Shown one piece after another: positions 39,685-50,375 of a stretch of DNA of 64,000 nucleotides. The translations under genes and the position numbers were made by a program. The notes below the pieces were generated by a model. It saw only the letters and a program-made list of their open reading frames with translations. It was not told the DNA's origin and made no database searches. Source of the stretch: Parietichytrium sp. I65-24A. Lineage: Eukaryota; Sar; Bigyra; Thraustochytrida; Thraustochytriidae. Position 1 is the stretch's first letter; every line of letters begins with the position of its first letter. The stretch lies in the NCBI GenBank assembly GCA_012862575.1, contig BLSF01000026.1, forward strand, positions 200,657-264,656, in the 5' to 3' direction.

Positions 39685-41223
39685 TTTGATCGTCACTTAC
39701 TCGGTGCTTCTCTTCCCTCTCCTTACTCTCTTTCTCCTCTTTCCTCTCCTGCAACGGCTGCTCCGTACCAAACTCAAACTGAAATTGAAACGTTTCTCAA
39801 CGCTTTTCGCAGCTCCGTCCGCGTACGTGCGTAGGTGTGTATGTAGGTATGTGCGTAGGTGCGCGCGCGTGGGAGGGTGGTAATTGCGTTCCGCAAAAGT
39901 ACGCGCGTACCCCGCGGCCAGTGTGCTGCGTGCGGATGCTGACGGACTCGGTGCGCCTGCGTCGTTGGCGGATTGGCCTGCCTGTCTCTTGTGCGCAGGA
40001 GTGACTCTCTCCTCCCCCCACTGCCTAGCATGGACTACCACTCTGGATAGCCCGTAGATGCCGGTGGGACGGCTTAACGGCGACGTGGAAGAAGATATGG
40101 GAGGACTAGGTGGGCCAACTGTCTCAGCTGTCTCGCGCAGTTGTGAGAGAGAGAAAAGAGAGATGAGAGAGAAGGAAGGATTCTTTTCTGAGTTCTGTTT
40201 TCCCCCACAATCTTTCCTTCCTTCCTTCACTTCCTTCCTTCGTTAGTTCCTTCTAAGGGCTTATAGAGAGCGCGTTCAGAGAGATACTTAGGCTAGCTAC
40301 TAGATGCTACTAGTCGAGGATACGAACTTCAGTCCCTCCTGTCCTATTGTCCGCTACCAGTTTATCGAAAAATCCATTCACCGGTAAGGATTATTAGCGC
40401 AGCGTTTCGAGTGCTACGGTACGGATGCTAGGTATTAGTAAAGTATGTGTAGCTTGAGTTACTAGCGAGGGTAGCATTCTTAATAGACCCTAGGCAGTAA
40501 TGTGTTGCGCCTATAGAGCGCATTTGTTGGCGACGTATTTTGCAAAATTTTTACTGACTCTGTTTGACTACAGGAGTTTTAGAAGCCGTTTTTTTTAAAA
40601 AGCTTCAAGCGCATTGCTGGGTGAAGAGACAGAGCGTGTGATTGTGTACTGTACAGAGTACAAGATACAATGAGAAGGTGATAATGTCATCGATGAAACA
40701 TGATGAAACTGCTCGACAAAAGCGTTCCTGAGCGCAGCGCTACGAGGCGGACATTTCCATCAGCTCCAGGAGTAGCTACATGTTAATGAGGAGGAGATCA
40801 GGAAAAGAGGAATCTTCTCTCAAGGGCCACATAGGCGTTCCGCACGCTTTATGCACACAGCCAATTTTTTTTGAAGTGGAGCCATGTGGAGCCACGAGGT
40901 GCAGCACAAACAAACCCTATTGGAAGGTAGGGTGAGTCAAATTATTCATGGTTTGATAGCTTGAGCTGAGCCAGCGGGTCCACGAATGGGATGTGGTGCT
41001 CTCATATCTCAGTTGGGCTGATCCTCTTCATGCTGTCTTGCTGATGCTATGGGCTCCAAAGAATGTAAGTCCAAGTCGCGCTAAAATGTTTCTCCGCGCT
41101 CATTTGTCATTGTACTTCAACAACTTGACAAATTTTAGTTCAACTTATTCTATGTGTAATGGGAGCACCATTGACTTTGAAGACAACGCCTCGAGTCGCT
41201 TTGGGGCTTTCTACTTTGGCTCC
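39685..41223. other. Gene-free 1.5 kb
   Basis: The left end is a CT-rich leader with GTAGGT-type repeats near 39830-39865. The middle (40.2-40.9 kb) has CTAG/TACTAG-rich sequence. A plus-strand frame at 40993-41535 overlaps the next minus-strand gene and looks like its shadow. No gene is supported. Confidence 0.55.
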
Positions 41224-41718
41224 TCAGCTCTGTGGCTTCGAAGCGAATTCGAATTCGTTCGACTTGATTCTAGCAAGGAAATCACGAGTGGAACTGTAGC
41301 TGCCATTCTTCGGCAAATCATTGTCGGTCATCCACATTCGCCGAACACCGAAAAGCGTATTGTCTTTGCCAATAAGTTCCTCTGTTATCTTCATGGATTC
41401 CTGGTGCTCACTTCCACGGAAGAAGTTTGCCATGTCAGAACGGTCTTCCCAAACAGTCATGGTTTCGAAAATGACCCCGTTCATCGTTATCTTGTTGCCC
41501 ACGGACCAGCCCACAAGTCCCTGAGCAAAAGGTAAACACTTTACAACCGGCTGTGTGATCTTTGAGAACGTCAACGCAGACATGAACGGGATCAAAAACC
41601 ACGTGTGCACTGCGAACAATTTCTTCTCCGGAGACGATGGCTCCTTCTTCTTGTCAAACGCCATGACCATCCACCCCGGCGTCCTGTCCTGCACAAACAG
41701 CTCGAGATTCCTGCTCAT
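41224..41718 (-). CDS. Dimeric alpha/beta-barrel protein (ABM/DUF3291-like)
   Basis: A 164-residue protein. The central stretch KLFAVHTWFLIPFMSALTFS, then LPFAQGLVGWSVGN, then FETMTVWEDRSDMANFF and SEHQESM follow the beta-alpha-beta plan of the antibiotic-biosynthesis-monooxygenase superfamily, in particular DUF3291 and CrtA-like proteins. In these, a Trp-Glu-Asp strand is followed by a helix and a conserved His. Members are small heme-binding enzymes or proteins of unknown role. The function is not known here. The ATG at 41718 (MSRNLELFVQD) is the first in frame. A different minus-strand frame upstream (about 41750-41960) encodes a plausible acidic and then Ser/Arg-rich segment, so an extra 5' exon cannot be excluded. 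Confidence 0.6.
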   Translation of the reverse strand: MSRNLELFVQDRTPGWMVMAFDKKKEPSSPEKKLFAVHTWFLIPFMSALTFSKITQPVVKCLPFAQGLVGWSVGNKITMNGVIFETMTVWEDRSDMANFFRGSEHQESMKITEELIGKDNTLFGVRRMWMTDNDLPKNGSYSSTRDFLARIKSNEFEFASKPQS

Positions 41719-42081
41719 CGTTCTTGCGGCCTCTCGCTCTTTCGGACGCTCGCACCCTCGGAACACTCGGGGAAGCTTGCTTTAAAAGCTGACTGGCCAA
41801 CGAAGAACTGGTTGTCGAAAGCCGCTGAAAGCGCTTTGTTGGCCAACTTTCTCCTCCAATCTCCAAAAGGCGCTGTGCAGCGTCAATAGCCAGCTGCCCT
41901 TCCTCTTCCTCTTCCGTTTCCTCCTCCTCGCCCTCGTCCACTCGCAGAGGCACGCTGCTATGCCGACTATTACAGCTACACACTGAAGACACAGCGCGCA
42001 CTGGGCACTGTGCCTCGTAAACTCGGATCGACACCTCCAAAAGAATGTTGAACTTCGTGATTTTGAACAAATCGTCCTTGT

Positions 42082-42090
42082 TCACAGTCA
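42082..42090 (+). promoter_or_regulatory. TCACAGTCA motif
   Basis: Copy of the recurrent 9-mer between the divergent barrel and MINDY genes. Confidence 0.35.
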
Positions 42091-42222
42091 ATTAAAATAT
42101 TAATCTTTGAGCGGGGCCATCCAAGGAAGCCACAATCCCACCACCAACCTCTCTCTTCGGAGTACCCGCGGCGACGCGTTCGTTCCCTTGGCTGCCATTG
42201 ACGCCCGAACAGAAAGATTGAC

Positions 42223-42231
42223 TCACAGTCA
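42223..42231 (+). promoter_or_regulatory. TCACAGTCA motif
   Basis: Second copy in the same divergent region, 141 bp from the first. Confidence 0.35.
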
Positions 42232-42751
42232 AAAGAAAAGGGCTCTGAGGACTGCTTACTTGCTTGCTTTCTTTTGTGTTCGAAAGCTGGGCTGCTTTGA
42301 GCTCCCATCGTCCAAAGTTTGTGCCGAGGACGCGCATTCGCATAACTTGAAAAAATAGCATTGGCATTTGCACTTGCATTCACGAGAGAGGTGCACTGGT
42401 ACTGCCTGTACTGACTGTTATGGTTGAACTCTCCGAGTCATTTTGGAACGAACACGAAACGAAAAAACTATCCATCCAATGCATCCAATGGACATCTAAC
42501 TTATCTATCTTTCTATCTATCTATCCATCTATCCAACTTGCTTTCATTGAACAACTACACCGAAGACGAAGAGCCTGTGCGCTCGCGAAGCCAAGTGACT
42601 TGGTGGCAGGAAGCGGATAACTTTTGAGTGTCACTCAATCGACTTGTCGACTGGAAACCAGTAAGCGTGCAAGTGCGCAAGAGTGGAGAAGGGCAAGAGT
42701 TCGATCGTGCGCAAAGGAGCGGAGCCGGTGTAAGGAATCCCGTTCGCGAAG

Positions 42752-44275
42752 ATGGATATGTTCCAGGCCATGACCGGCGTCGGGGCGGAGGAGGCGCAGC
42801 AGTACTTGGATATGGCGGGAGGGGATGTGGAGGCCGCCGTGAACTTGTTTTTTGGTATGTCTGGCGGCGGGGACGGGGGAGCAGGAGCTGCGTCCGCCCC
42901 TTCAGACGGGAAGGCGTGGCCGCCGTTTATGAACGTTGTGGCCGGCAGCGCAATTTTGAACGAGGCGTGGACAGAGCAGGACTTGAAAGCGTCGGGGCAC
43001 AAAGGGGAGCAGATGGGATTGGAGCAAGGGAAGAATGGCCCGTGCGGGGTCCTGGCAGTTGTGAATGCGGTTCTCCTGTCGCAGCGAATCAGCAACGGAT
43101 CGACACTGGCTACACCGTACGAAGACGATGAAGTTGCGCACGCGCTGGCGAGCATTATTCTGAAGTGCGCTCCGAAGGAATCCAAAAAGGCGGTGTTGTG
43201 CACATGGATCTCTGACCGCAATGCGGGCAGTGTCAGTATGGACGAGGTAGATTTTGACGTTGTCGAAAGCGCTATTCTTGGCAACATCGACATCTTCACG
43301 GGGAAAGGCAGCTTGCTCCTCCTGATATTTTCCTGTATCGCGACGCGCGGGCCCGAACGAGTGGAAAAGGATATTCTTACCGGAGGCGGAGAGCCGCCGC
43401 TCATTGTCGGCCCAAACCTTCTTTGCTCCAGCGAACTGCTCCGACTCCTAATGACCGGCGAGGCAAACGGAAATGTTGGTGCTTATTCAATCATGGGAGG
43501 GAAAACCTCGACGCCAGACACCGTCGCGGGGATCGGGTTGCTCAGTATCTCCGAATTGGAGAGCGGGATCCCGGTTGCTGATGCTTTCAAGTCTCCAAAG
43601 GTACCAGTTTGGGTTCTCCACTCTGGTGACCATTTTACGGTTCTCTACAAAGAAAAGGCGGGCCCAACCGATTCAAAGCCCCCTCAGGAGCTCTTTCACT
43701 TTAACGGGCTGCCGCCTGCCGGCCCAAGATTGGCCAAAATCAAGGTGGAAGGCGAAAACGTCGCGGGGAACGCTCCTGCAGAGCACAAGGAAATCTTTTA
43801 CAAGCCTTTGGAAGGAGAGATTGAGGATGTTGTGCAAGCAGACCCGGATGACAAGAAGACCAGGCCCGAAGACTGGACTGCGTGGAAATATGAAGTCGTC
43901 CTAGCTATCGACGATCCAACAGTGAGCGGTGCTGAGCGGCCAGCCGACGTTCCCAAGCCGAAGACTTTTGAACTCGGTGAGCCTGACCTTTCTCAAGAGT
44001 GGCGATGTGCGAGCTGCTACCGCACGAGGTTCCAGACCATGAATTTTGGCCAAAACCCCGCGGGCAGCGAGATCTGTCAAGCGTGCTTCAAGCCCCGCAA
44101 AGAGGCAGGCTGGTCTCTCTGGTTCTCTTTCAAGGATCTCCCGAAAGAGTGGCAGCGAAAGATGAATCGTAGACATGCTCCAAAAATCGTTTCCCTCTTG
44201 CAGACCAAGTGGCCAGACTGTAGTGTTTCCTTAGTCTCTTCGACGCGTCCGAGCGACAAGCTTCCTTCCGTCTAA
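42752..44275 (+). CDS. MINDY-3/4-type deubiquitinase with UBA-like and RanBP2-type zinc-finger-like ends
   Basis: A 507-residue cysteine protease of the MINDY (formerly FAM188/DUF4205) family, which trims Lys48-linked ubiquitin chains. The catalytic Cys is Cys98 in KNGPCGVLAVVNA and the catalytic His is His294 in VWVLHSGDHFTVLY. GAYSIMGGKT and related stretches match the family core. Residues 1-36 (EEAQQYLDMAGGDVEAAVNLFF) form a UBA-like three-helix segment that could bind ubiquitin. Near residues 412-445 the pattern WRCASC...EICQACFKPR is a W-C-x2-C...C-x2-C finger like RanBP2/NZF domains, which also bind ubiquitin. No introns. The ATG at 42752 is immediately followed by the UBA-like segment. 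Confidence 0.88.
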   Translation: MDMFQAMTGVGAEEAQQYLDMAGGDVEAAVNLFFGMSGGGDGGAGAASAPSDGKAWPPFMNVVAGSAILNEAWTEQDLKASGHKGEQMGLEQGKNGPCGVLAVVNAVLLSQRISNGSTLATPYEDDEVAHALASIILKCAPKESKKAVLCTWISDRNAGSVSMDEVDFDVVESAILGNIDIFTGKGSLLLLIFSCIATRGPERVEKDILTGGGEPPLIVGPNLLCSSELLRLLMTGEANGNVGAYSIMGGKTSTPDTVAGIGLLSISELESGIPVADAFKSPKVPVWVLHSGDHFTVLYKEKAGPTDSKPPQELFHFNGLPPAGPRLAKIKVEGENVAGNAPAEHKEIFYKPLEGEIEDVVQADPDDKKTRPEDWTAWKYEVVLAIDDPTVSGAERPADVPKPKTFELGEPDLSQEWRCASCYRTRFQTMNFGQNPAGSEICQACFKPRKEAGWSLWFSFKDLPKEWQRKMNRRHAPKIVSLLQTKWPDCSVSLVSSTRPSDKLPSV

Positions 44276-45188
44276 AATTTTTCACAAAACTTGACATACC
44301 TTTTTATTTCAACCACTTTTTAATTCCCACGAGCGTTCTCACAGTCCACAAAAAAAATCTATGAAAATCATGAAAATGAACGGAGGACTAAGAAGTGTCT
44401 TGTGTGAGTAGAGCCGCCAAATCGCACAGATATAATCGGCACAAAGGTCTTTGCCTAATACCGGAACTATCCGGATATTCACCTTAATCAGCCTGTTTCC
44501 GCCGCATCACTTCCATAGACTTGGGGAGCTATTAAGGCTGAAACGAATTGACCTTTTCCGGTATTACATCCACCTCAGAGTTTCCCGAGCCCGATCGTAT
44601 CGACCTAATGTCATTGCGCGGAGGTATTTCTTCTTCGCAGTATTAAGGTTTCATAAAGCAACCTGCTACTGCGCAACGCGATTTCCTCTAAAGAGGCTTA
44701 GCGGTTCAGGTTCAGAGACAAACGCTAAGAGTGGTAGCGTGAGGCGCATCATTTGTAAGGCGCATCATCCTATGGATTCCTAATATATTCCTATGTTGTC
44801 CTTCTTTCGAGGACCTATTCCTTTGATTGCTCGGAAGAAAGAATCCACGAATATCCATTGGTGTTTGCTTGGGTCCACTTTGCGCAAAGTACAAAGTTTC
44901 TTATTATCGTTTGCACAACTCTGAATTCTGAACTCTGATCGCCTGTATTCGCGCGTGCAACTTGAACTCGGTCAGACCAGCAGCTCTCTTTCGACCTGGC
45001 CTCGAATTGCTTTCGGGGAGCATCTCGCAGGTGGCGGACATTGCGGTGATTACCGGTACAGCAGTGCAGCAAAAATCATGGGCTTTGGAGGCTTTGGACT
45101 CACTGACAAGGTGCCGCGAAACGCACCTGACCTGAACACCAGGAACTAATTTTCTCGAAGCTTATTTCTCGTTTTACTGCCAAAGGAG

Positions 45189-45232
45189 CGAAAGGTGCCA
45201 AAGGTGCCAAAGGTGCCAAAGGTGCCAAAGGT
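45189..45232. repeat. 9-bp minisatellite (AAAGGTGCC)n
   Basis: Nearly five units of AAAGGTGCC. Not close to a start codon. Confidence 0.9.
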
Positions 45233-46572
45233 ATGATCTTACCTCTTACCTTCTACTTCTTCATGTAAACATTTTCTTCCCGAGCTGATTCATTTCTCTA
45301 GTAGCCTGCCTGCGGAGAGGCTGAATTACCCTCGTAGTAGCAGCGGAGACGGCCAATAAAACACTGTTTTCTTACCTATCTGACTATCATGAAGGAGGAG
45401 CTCCTGTCCGGATGCAAGTCCCATGTCAAACGACATTTGTGTGCGTCGAACTTTGAAAGCTGTCCGCACTCAGGATAGGCAACAAAGCAAATCCGAGTTG
45501 CAGTGTAATCAACACTAATCTTATCAGAGCAAAAGAGAAAGACTTCGGACCTCCAGACGCGCACCAAGTCGCTCACTCGAGACACAAGTCGACCATCATA
45601 CAGCAGCAGCTTCTTCCAGTGCTCTGGAGTTCTGAACTGCGAACTGTGCTGATTCTGTCTGTGTCACTTTGGCACAGATTCCCCCCCAAAACTGTGAGTT
45701 GTGTTCACTGTTTGTTCCTGTTCAATCTCAATCAAAAAGCATTCATCGATCAAAAAAGTTTCAAAACAACAAATAATAAAATACAATACCTTCAGACCTT
45801 CAGACCTTGAAGGCCTCGACAAAAAGAAAAAGAAGAACAGTGTGACCATCAGTGAACAGAGTACTAGTAGCGCAACATTCAGCGAGAAGAAACGGAGAGG
45901 CATGCAGAGGGGCGCCACTGCGGCGCCGCTATCCATGTATCCATGTGCGTCTCTCTCCCTCGCTCCGAGAAAACTGAGAAAACAACAGAAAACAAAGAAA
46001 ACAATCCCTTGGATTAACAATGGGAAACACCTCTTTCCATTTCAAGATTTCACCTCGATAGCGCTAACCTACTCTCCCCTACCACCCCGCACAAACCGTC
46101 TCGCCTCTCCTCAGCTCCCAAGGTAGCCTTCTCTACCATTTACCGTAGTCCTCGCTAGACCTCACCACACCGTGTCGTGCTGCAGCGTCTCTTACCAATG
46201 TCATTATCCGAAAAGCTACTCCACGCCCCGTATGGAAGCACCCCAGCGCGGGGGTCTTATAGCTGCGTTAGCGGCTGGTAGGCTCCCCCGGCGTGAGGGA
46301 TGTGAGGGGAGATTGAAACTTGTGAAAAGTTGTGAAGGAGCGAACGACTCCGGAAAGCCTCGCTAAGACCGGAGTGCGCGCGAGGTGGCGGAAACAGTAG
46401 CGAGGGAGGGTGCTAGCGAATCGCGTGGCGTGTCCTACGGTATCCTTTTCTCCGGACGAAGACTGTGAGTGCTGTGAGCGAGCGCTGTGAGTGAGTGAGC
46501 AAACGGAGCGAGCAAAACCCTAACTCGGCACGACGCGGAGTGGAAAAGCAAAGGTGCGGGAAGGAAGGACAG

Positions 46573-46600
46573 TGTTGTGTTGTTGTGTTGTTGTGTTGTG
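46573..46600. repeat. 8-bp minisatellite (3 units) in leader
   Basis: Three and a half copies of TGTTGTGT, 100 bp upstream of the malate synthase ATG. Confidence 0.8.
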
Positions 46601-46700
46601 ACAGGCGATCGTCGGTTGTTGATAGTTGATAGTTGGTTGTTGTTGGTTGTTTGTTCAAGTGGTTGGCAAGGCGGATACAAGTGCGAGGAATAGAAGAAAT

Positions 46701-48902
46701 ATGTCGGGTCCGTACGAACGCGTGGGCGGTCTGCTGGTGCACCGCGTGCTGAAGGAGGCAGTGGAGCGGCAGGTGGCGCCAGGTACCGGATTCAGCGGCG
46801 CGCAGGTGTGGCAGATCCTGGAGAAGATCCTGAAGGAGTTTAGCGATGGGTCGACGGCGCTGCTGAGGAAGAGAGACGCGATCCAGGCGCAGGTTGACGC
46901 ATGGTACCTGGAGAACAAGGACAAGCCGTACGACCCGGCAGCGTACGCGAGCTTCCTGGGCAAGATTGGGTACGTTGTGCCAGAAGGACCGGCGTTCAAG
47001 GTGGAGACCAAGAACGTGGACTTGGAGCTGGCCATGACGCCAGCACCGCAGCTGGTGGTGCCAGTGGACAACGCGCGCTATGCACTGAACGCTGCGAACG
47101 CCCGCTGGGGCAGCGTGATGGACGCCGTCTACGGGTCCAACATCATCCCAGAGGACAACGGCGCGCAGAAAGGGGGCTCGTACAACCCTGTTCGCGGAGA
47201 GAAGGTGTTTGAGTACACCCACGCGATCCTGGACGCGAACTTTCCTCTCGACGGAGCAAAGTACAACGACGTCAAAGAGTTTCGGCTGGGCGGCAACAAG
47301 CAGCTCGAGGTGCAGCTCAAGAGCGGCAAAACCACCGGCTTGCAGAAGAGCGAGCAATTTGTAGGATACAACCAAAACGGAGGCGCCGTCACCTCGGTCC
47401 TCCTCAAGCACAACCGTCTGCATATGGAGATCAAGATCGACAGGAACTCGACCATTGGCTCCACTCACGCTGCTGGCGTCTCTGATGTCATCGCAGAGTC
47501 GGCCGCTACTGCAATCGCGGATATGGAGGATAGTGTGGCTGCTGTCGATGCTGAAGATAAGGCTCGTGTGTACAAAAACTGGACTGGATTGATGAAAGGA
47601 ACCTTGGAGGAGAAGTTCAACAAGGGCGGCAAGACCATGACCCGCACTTTGCAGCCAGACAGAGAATACACCTGCGCGAAGACCGGCCAGAAGCTCGTGC
47701 TCCCAGGGCGCGTCGTGCTTCTTGTGCGTAACGTCGGGTTCCACCTGCTCACTGATGCGGTCAGATTCGCCGACTCTGGCGCTGACGTTCCAGAGCATTT
47801 GATGGACGCCCTCATCTCCGTCCTCGCTGCTACCCACGATCTGCGCAAGCCACAGGGCTCCAACAAGAGGAACTCCCGCACTGGCTCCGTTTACGTCGTG
47901 AAGCCAAAGATGCACGGCCCAGAGGAGGTGGCCTTCATGGTCCGCGTGTTTACTCGCGTCGAGGAGCTCCTCGGGCTCGAGCGCAACACAGTCAAGCTCG
48001 GCATTATGGACGAAGAGCGCCGAACCACTGTCAACCTCAAGGAGTGCATTCGCCAGGCCAAGGAGCGCGTCGTCTTCATCAACACTGGATTCCTCGACCG
48101 CACTGGAGACGAGATCCACACTTGCTTCGCGGCAGGTCCAGTTCAGACCAAGGCTGCCATCAAGAAGGCGACCTGGAGAACTGCCTACGAGAAGTGGAAC
48201 GTGGACATTGGTATCGAGACTGGTCTCGTAGGAACCGCTCAGATTGGCAAGGGAATGTGGGCAGAGCCAAACAACATGAAGGGCATGATCGAGTCCAAGA
48301 TTGCAGAGCTCAAGGCTGGCGCAACCACTGCCTGGGTCCCTTCGCCAACTGCTGCTACCCTCCACGCTCTTCACTACCACATGGTGGATGTTCTTGACGT
48401 ACAGGAGAAGATCAGTGCTATGGGTCGCCGTGCTACCCTCCAGGAAATCCTCACTCCACCACTCCTTAAGAGCCAGCTCACCGCTGCTGACATCGAGCAC
48501 GAGCTTCGCGATTCCCTCCAGGGTATTCTCGGATACGTTGCTCGCTGGATCCAGCTCGGAGTTGGATGCTCGAGTGTTCCAGACATTAATGGCATCGAGC
48601 TCATGGAGGACCGTGCTACCCTCCGCATCTCTTCACAGCTTCTCGGCAACTGGCTTGAACACGGCTTGCTCTCCCGCGAAAAGATTATCGAGACCGCAAA
48701 GGAGCTCGCTGCACTTGTCGATAGCCAAAACAAGGGCCAGGCTGGCTACCAGCCAATGTCGCCAAACTTCAACGACAACGGCTTCAAGTGTGCCTTGCAC
48801 ATGATCTTCAACGCCAAGGAGTGCAAGAACGGCCTCACCGAGGGATCCCTCACTGACTTTCGCCGTGCTGAAAAGCTCAAGCGCTCTTCGTCCAAGCTCT
48901 AA
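46701..48902 (+). CDS. glcB-like: Malate synthase G with C-terminal peroxisome signal
   Basis: A 733-residue enzyme that condenses glyoxylate with acetyl-CoA to malate in the glyoxylate cycle. It is isoform G (about 720-730 residues, mostly bacterial), not the shorter isoform A usual in fungi and plants. Evidence: VERQVAPGTGFSGAQVW at the N-terminus, YALNAANARWGSVMDAVYG, the family block VYVVKPKMHGPEEVAFM, LGIMDEERRTTVNL, GFLDRTGDEIHTCF, KGMWAEPNNM and LGVGCSSVPDINGIELMEDRATLRISSQ, which includes the catalytic Asp region. The protein ends RSSSKL; the terminal -SKL is a canonical PTS1 signal that bacterial forms lack, so it is very likely peroxisomal. The ATG at 46701 (MSGPYERVGG) fits the family start; the upstream frame extension is leader repeat. 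No introns. Bacterial origin by transfer is inferred. Confidence 0.96.
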   Translation: MSGPYERVGGLLVHRVLKEAVERQVAPGTGFSGAQVWQILEKILKEFSDGSTALLRKRDAIQAQVDAWYLENKDKPYDPAAYASFLGKIGYVVPEGPAFKVETKNVDLELAMTPAPQLVVPVDNARYALNAANARWGSVMDAVYGSNIIPEDNGAQKGGSYNPVRGEKVFEYTHAILDANFPLDGAKYNDVKEFRLGGNKQLEVQLKSGKTTGLQKSEQFVGYNQNGGAVTSVLLKHNRLHMEIKIDRNSTIGSTHAAGVSDVIAESAATAIADMEDSVAAVDAEDKARVYKNWTGLMKGTLEEKFNKGGKTMTRTLQPDREYTCAKTGQKLVLPGRVVLLVRNVGFHLLTDAVRFADSGADVPEHLMDALISVLAATHDLRKPQGSNKRNSRTGSVYVVKPKMHGPEEVAFMVRVFTRVEELLGLERNTVKLGIMDEERRTTVNLKECIRQAKERVVFINTGFLDRTGDEIHTCFAAGPVQTKAAIKKATWRTAYEKWNVDIGIETGLVGTAQIGKGMWAEPNNMKGMIESKIAELKAGATTAWVPSPTAATLHALHYHMVDVLDVQEKISAMGRRATLQEILTPPLLKSQLTAADIEHELRDSLQGILGYVARWIQLGVGCSSVPDINGIELMEDRATLRISSQLLGNWLEHGLLSREKIIETAKELAALVDSQNKGQAGYQPMSPNFNDNGFKCALHMIFNAKECKNGLTEGSLTDFRRAEKLKRSSSKL

Positions 48903-49328
48903 ATGCACTTGGAAATCTCTTTTTTTACTTATTGCGTAATCTTACAACTTTTCGTTCTCTGATTCACTGCCATCTTTCTGAGAAAAATTCTTTCGGTTTT
49001 CGTTCTTCGGCCCAAGAATGTCTTGTCTTGCAAGTTGCGGCGCGTGTACCCTTGACCTTGCTCATTGAAAAAAAAAAATGCCCCTCTCTTCCGTTCTCCC
49101 GTCGTTCACTGAAACTGAAACATAAAGTCCAAGCCGATGACGCGCAAATTTTCGTCGTGAAGAATGGCAAGCACACCACCGTCACGGTGAGCCTCGGACA
49201 TTACACAAAGGCCGGATCAACTTTTTGACTTTACAATCTATATGGTGTTGCACGTTCTAAATCAAGTAAGGTACGTATTCGCGACACGTTTTCCGTTCGA
49301 CGCAGCATCTCCTACCTTCTTGGTATCA
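48903..49328. other. Convergent 3' intergenic region
   Basis: It lies between the malate synthase and Nudix stop codons. A plus-strand frame ending at 49228 (VQADDAQIFVVKNGKHTTVT) has coding-like composition but no ATG or splice evidence that I can support. Confidence 0.5.
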
Positions 49329-50320
49329 CTACTTTCGTCTATCGCGGGCCAGGAAGGTTTCGATCGGGTCCATCGAAGGTGCCATCTCAAGGCGCGTCAG
49401 AGCCAGCTCGGTTTGGGGGAGGATCGGCTCCCCCCTCTCGAACTTGTTGAGGTCTTCGGGCTTTGACACCCCAAAGCTTTTGTTCAGCACGGCAAGAAGC
49501 AAAGGGTGACTGTGGTGCTCCACATACTCTCGTATTGGCATCCACACGCATTCACTAATCTCATACTCGTCAAAGTTGATCTCCATGTCGCGCTGGTCCT
49601 CTACCGTTAGCCTGCAGACAAAGTATATGTCCGAGGTGTGCATTGTCTTGTCATCAAAAGGTTAAACGGACAGTCAATGACCTACGAGGCTCTTTCAACA
49701 AAGAATCAATGTCATAGACGACTCGAGAAAGAAAAACACTTACCAACGTCCTCTGCCAGAAGGAGAGCACGGACTTGAACTCGGCCTTGACACCGGTCTC
49801 CTCCCAGACCTCTCTCTTGACGGCCTTCTCGATCGTTTCGCCGGGGTCGATGAGCCCACCGGGCATCTTCCAGCGGTCTACACGGCGCATCTTCTCTTTG
49901 ACCAGCAGCATCTCGTTCCTGTCGTTGAGCACGAGCGCGCCCACGCCCACCTGGTGGAATCCAAACGGAGGCACCTTGTTCGGCACGTCCTCCGGCAGCC
50001 ACAGCAGCATGTGCGCCGTGTCGCCCTTCGCATTATGAAACTCGAACCCCGCCTCCTTTGCCACCGCGCACAGCCCCATCTCCTCCGTGCGTAGCCGCAG
50101 CCACACGCTCTTACGCCCCTCCGAGCGCCACCGCTCCACCGCGGACACCAGGTCCCGCGCGAACTTGTCGTCCTTCGCTGCTGCGTGCGCCACCGGCGTC
50201 ACTTCCACGCCATTGTGCGCGCACGGCCGCCACACCAGCGAGGGCCACTCCTGCTTGTTCGCCGCGGACACGCTCAGTCCGCGCCGCGGACCCCCGCAGC
50301 ACCACCTGCTGCTGCTACTG

Positions 50321-50375
<55 letters not shown>

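Larger units (their letters stand above)
41719..42751. other. Divergent intergenic region
   Basis: Shared upstream region of the alpha/beta-barrel and MINDY genes. It has two TCACAGTCA sites and a CTAT-type tract near 42500-42535. An acidic open stretch on the minus strand (about 41880-41955, EEEETEEEEEG) may be an unassigned exon. Confidence 0.5.
44276..46700. other. Gene-free 2.4 kb
   Basis: It contains a 9-bp minisatellite at 45189-45232, core TCACAGTC sites at 44339 and 46461 and the malate synthase leader repeat. A plus-strand frame ending at 45149 (AKIMGFGGFGLTDKVPRNAP) has coding-like composition but no supported start. No known family or RNA is recognised. Confidence 0.5.

Noticed and set aside
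40993-41535. Plus-strand frame of 180 codons
   Set aside because: It lies largely antisense to the alpha/beta-barrel protein at 41224-41718, whose sequence fits a known fold; the plus frame resembles nothing and has a biased composition.
45013-45149. Plus-strand frame ending GFGGFGLTDKVPRNAPDLN
   Set aside because: Protein-like composition, but no ATG of useful length, no upstream exon and no known family.
46413-48500. Minus-strand frame of 695 codons opposite malate synthase
   Set aside because: A shadow frame caused by strong codon bias. The plus strand is an unmistakable full-length enzyme.
49101-49228. Plus-strand frame VQADDAQIFVVKNGKHTTVT
   Set aside because: Coding-like over about 40 codons only. 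No start or splice acceptor that I can defend in this short convergent spacer.
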